A DNA stretch of 64,000 nucleotides from Acanthaster planci (taxonomy: Eukaryota > Echinodermata > Asteroidea > Valvatida > Acanthasteridae), in the NCBI RefSeq assembly GCF_001949145.1, contig NW_019091447.1, positions 382,316 to 446,315 on the forward strand, written 5' to 3'. The notes below the pieces were generated by a model. It was not told where the DNA came from and ran no database searches. It saw only the letters and a program-made list of their open reading frames with translations. Shown here piece by piece: positions 63,501 through 64,000 of the stretch. The first letter of the stretch is position 1. Each line of letters opens with the position of its first letter. Made by a program: the position numbers and the translations under genes.

Positions 63501-64000
63501 CACCAGGTTGGTTGGGGTCAATGAACCCCTACTCTCTTCATGGTGGGTGTGATGTCATCCAAGGAACCAAGTGGATTGCAAACAACTGGATCACTGTGGA
63601 CAATTCTTACCAGAGACAGATGCTGTACATGAAAGAAATGGGTCTTCTTAAACTGTCTCATAGAAGCCATCCGTTGTTGGACGTTGATGATGATCTGCCT
63701 CTTGATCCCGAGGAAGCAGACTTTACTGACACCGTTTACAAGCTGAAGGAAATTTGGATGGAGTATTTACAGAACTCTGCTGGAAAGGATGCACTGGGGA
63801 AGTATTTTGGGAGCAAACCGTCGCTGGAGGATGCAGTCGACCAGATGATGGGTTACACATTTGATCATGTTGCCGAGATCCACTTGGCACACAATGGCAA
63901 CGAGGTTGAGTACAATATTGTTTGGCGCACTGAAATGGATCAGACAGCTACGGATGAGTTGGATGACACAGATCTGTCAAGCCTCATACAGACTGCAAGT
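57504..64000 (+). CDS. P4HTM: Transmembrane prolyl 4-hydroxylase, P4HTM-like (3' end outside window)
   Basis: P4HTM enzymes are Fe(II)/2-oxoglutarate dioxygenases of the ER membrane with EF-hands, reported to hydroxylate HIF-alpha. Ten exons: 57504-57650, 58130-58211, 59225-59391, 59720-59887, 60470-60588, 61166-61223, 61640-61782, 62243-62333, 62652-62769 and 63507-64000 (open). Phases all join, giving 529 codons with no stop by the window end. An in-frame TAA at 57477 precedes the ATG at 57504. The N-terminus MWWVLWHILLALAVQVAST looks like a signal peptide or short anchor, unlike the long cytoplasmic head of human P4HTM. The EIPGFL, EF-hand and catalytic motifs follow in the human order. 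The last exon runs well past the usual C-terminus. Confidence 0.92.
59225..59887 (+). CDS. P4HTM: P4HTM exons 3-4: EF-hand pair
   Basis: Exons 59225-59391 and 59720-59887. The first EF-hand loop, DTNQDGVLDVHE, is split by the intron after DTNQDG. The second is DVDGDGALSLDE. Both keep acidic or Asn residues at loop positions 1, 3 and 5, Gly at 6 and Glu at 12, so calcium binding is plausible. Exon 3 also starts the dioxygenase lead-in, EIPGFLSAEECEHI. Confidence 0.9.
59957..60030 (-). mobile_element. tRNA-derived SINE-like head
   Basis: The minus strand reads GCGATAGCTCAATTGACAGA (A-box region), then GGTGGTCACAGGTTCCAGTC (B-box region). The spacing is tRNA-like. It lies in the P4HTM intron 59888-60469. 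It is degraded, with approximate ends. Confidence 0.45.
61640..63600 (+). CDS. P4HTM: P4HTM exons 7-10: catalytic dioxygenase core
   Basis: Exons 61640-61782, 62243-62333, 62652-62769 and the first part of 63507-64000. The iron ligands are present: His and Asp in GGHFHAHYDS and the distal His in YSLHGGC. Lys in QGTKWIANNW fits the 2-oxoglutarate-binding position. YYLDDTMEGGETAFPIAD and MWYNHYI are further family landmarks. The enzyme should be active. Confidence 0.92.
63088..63301. mobile_element. Foldback element built of CAAGACC/CACAAG repeats
   Basis: About 214 bp in a P4HTM intron. The left end CAGTGTTGTAGTCAAGACC is mirrored at the right by GGACTGCAACACTG. Both arms are made of short CAAGACC and CACAAG units, on opposite strands. 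It is non-coding. A single arm of the same kind occurs at 11001-11084. Confidence 0.6.

Noticed and set aside
1-64000. CRISPR arrays, operons, bacterial ribosome-binding sites, rRNA
   Set aside because: None seen; the gene structure is eukaryotic throughout.

Overview
The window is animal nuclear DNA. Every gene recognised is split by GT-AG introns, non-coding DNA dominates, and short foldback elements and tRNA-derived repeats are scattered through introns and intergenic DNA. The gene families (receptor tyrosine phosphatase, G-protein gamma, RAD17, transmembrane prolyl 4-hydroxylase) are metazoan. I infer an invertebrate, probably a marine deuterostome such as an echinoderm, hemichordate or lancelet, but the sequence alone does not fix the species.

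Positions 1-17674 (+) hold the 3' part of a receptor-type protein tyrosine phosphatase, 28 exons whose phases all join. It has fibronectin III domains, a membrane-proximal domain with a furin-like RRRR site, one membrane segment, an intact D1 phosphatase domain and a D2 domain that has lost its catalytic signature. The 5' end (signal peptide and any MAM/Ig domains) lies outside the window. A 265-bp assembly gap falls inside its last intron.

Positions 23618-44841 (+) hold three small heterotrimeric G-protein gamma genes in the same orientation. All have 90-nt middle exons and the same intron positions and phases. The first two are close duplicates that also share 5' leader and intron-1 sequence; the third is divergent. 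They sit in gene-poor DNA carrying inverted-repeat transposons, SINE-like sequences and a decayed tRNA-Gln.

Positions 46356-54711 (-) hold a complete RAD17 checkpoint clamp-loader gene of 15 coding exons (about 654 codons). A 636-bp assembly gap lies inside one of its introns. Head to head with it, from 57504 (+) to beyond the window end, is a P4HTM-like prolyl 4-hydroxylase with two EF-hands, an intact Fe(II)/2-oxoglutarate site and a C-terminal extension still open at position 64000.

The loci do not form one pathway: they are a cell-surface phosphatase, G-protein subunits, a DNA-damage clamp loader and an ER dioxygenase. The least ordinary points are the rearranged D2 signature, the tandem gamma array with conserved non-coding sequence, the P4HTM tail and several inverted-repeat element families.
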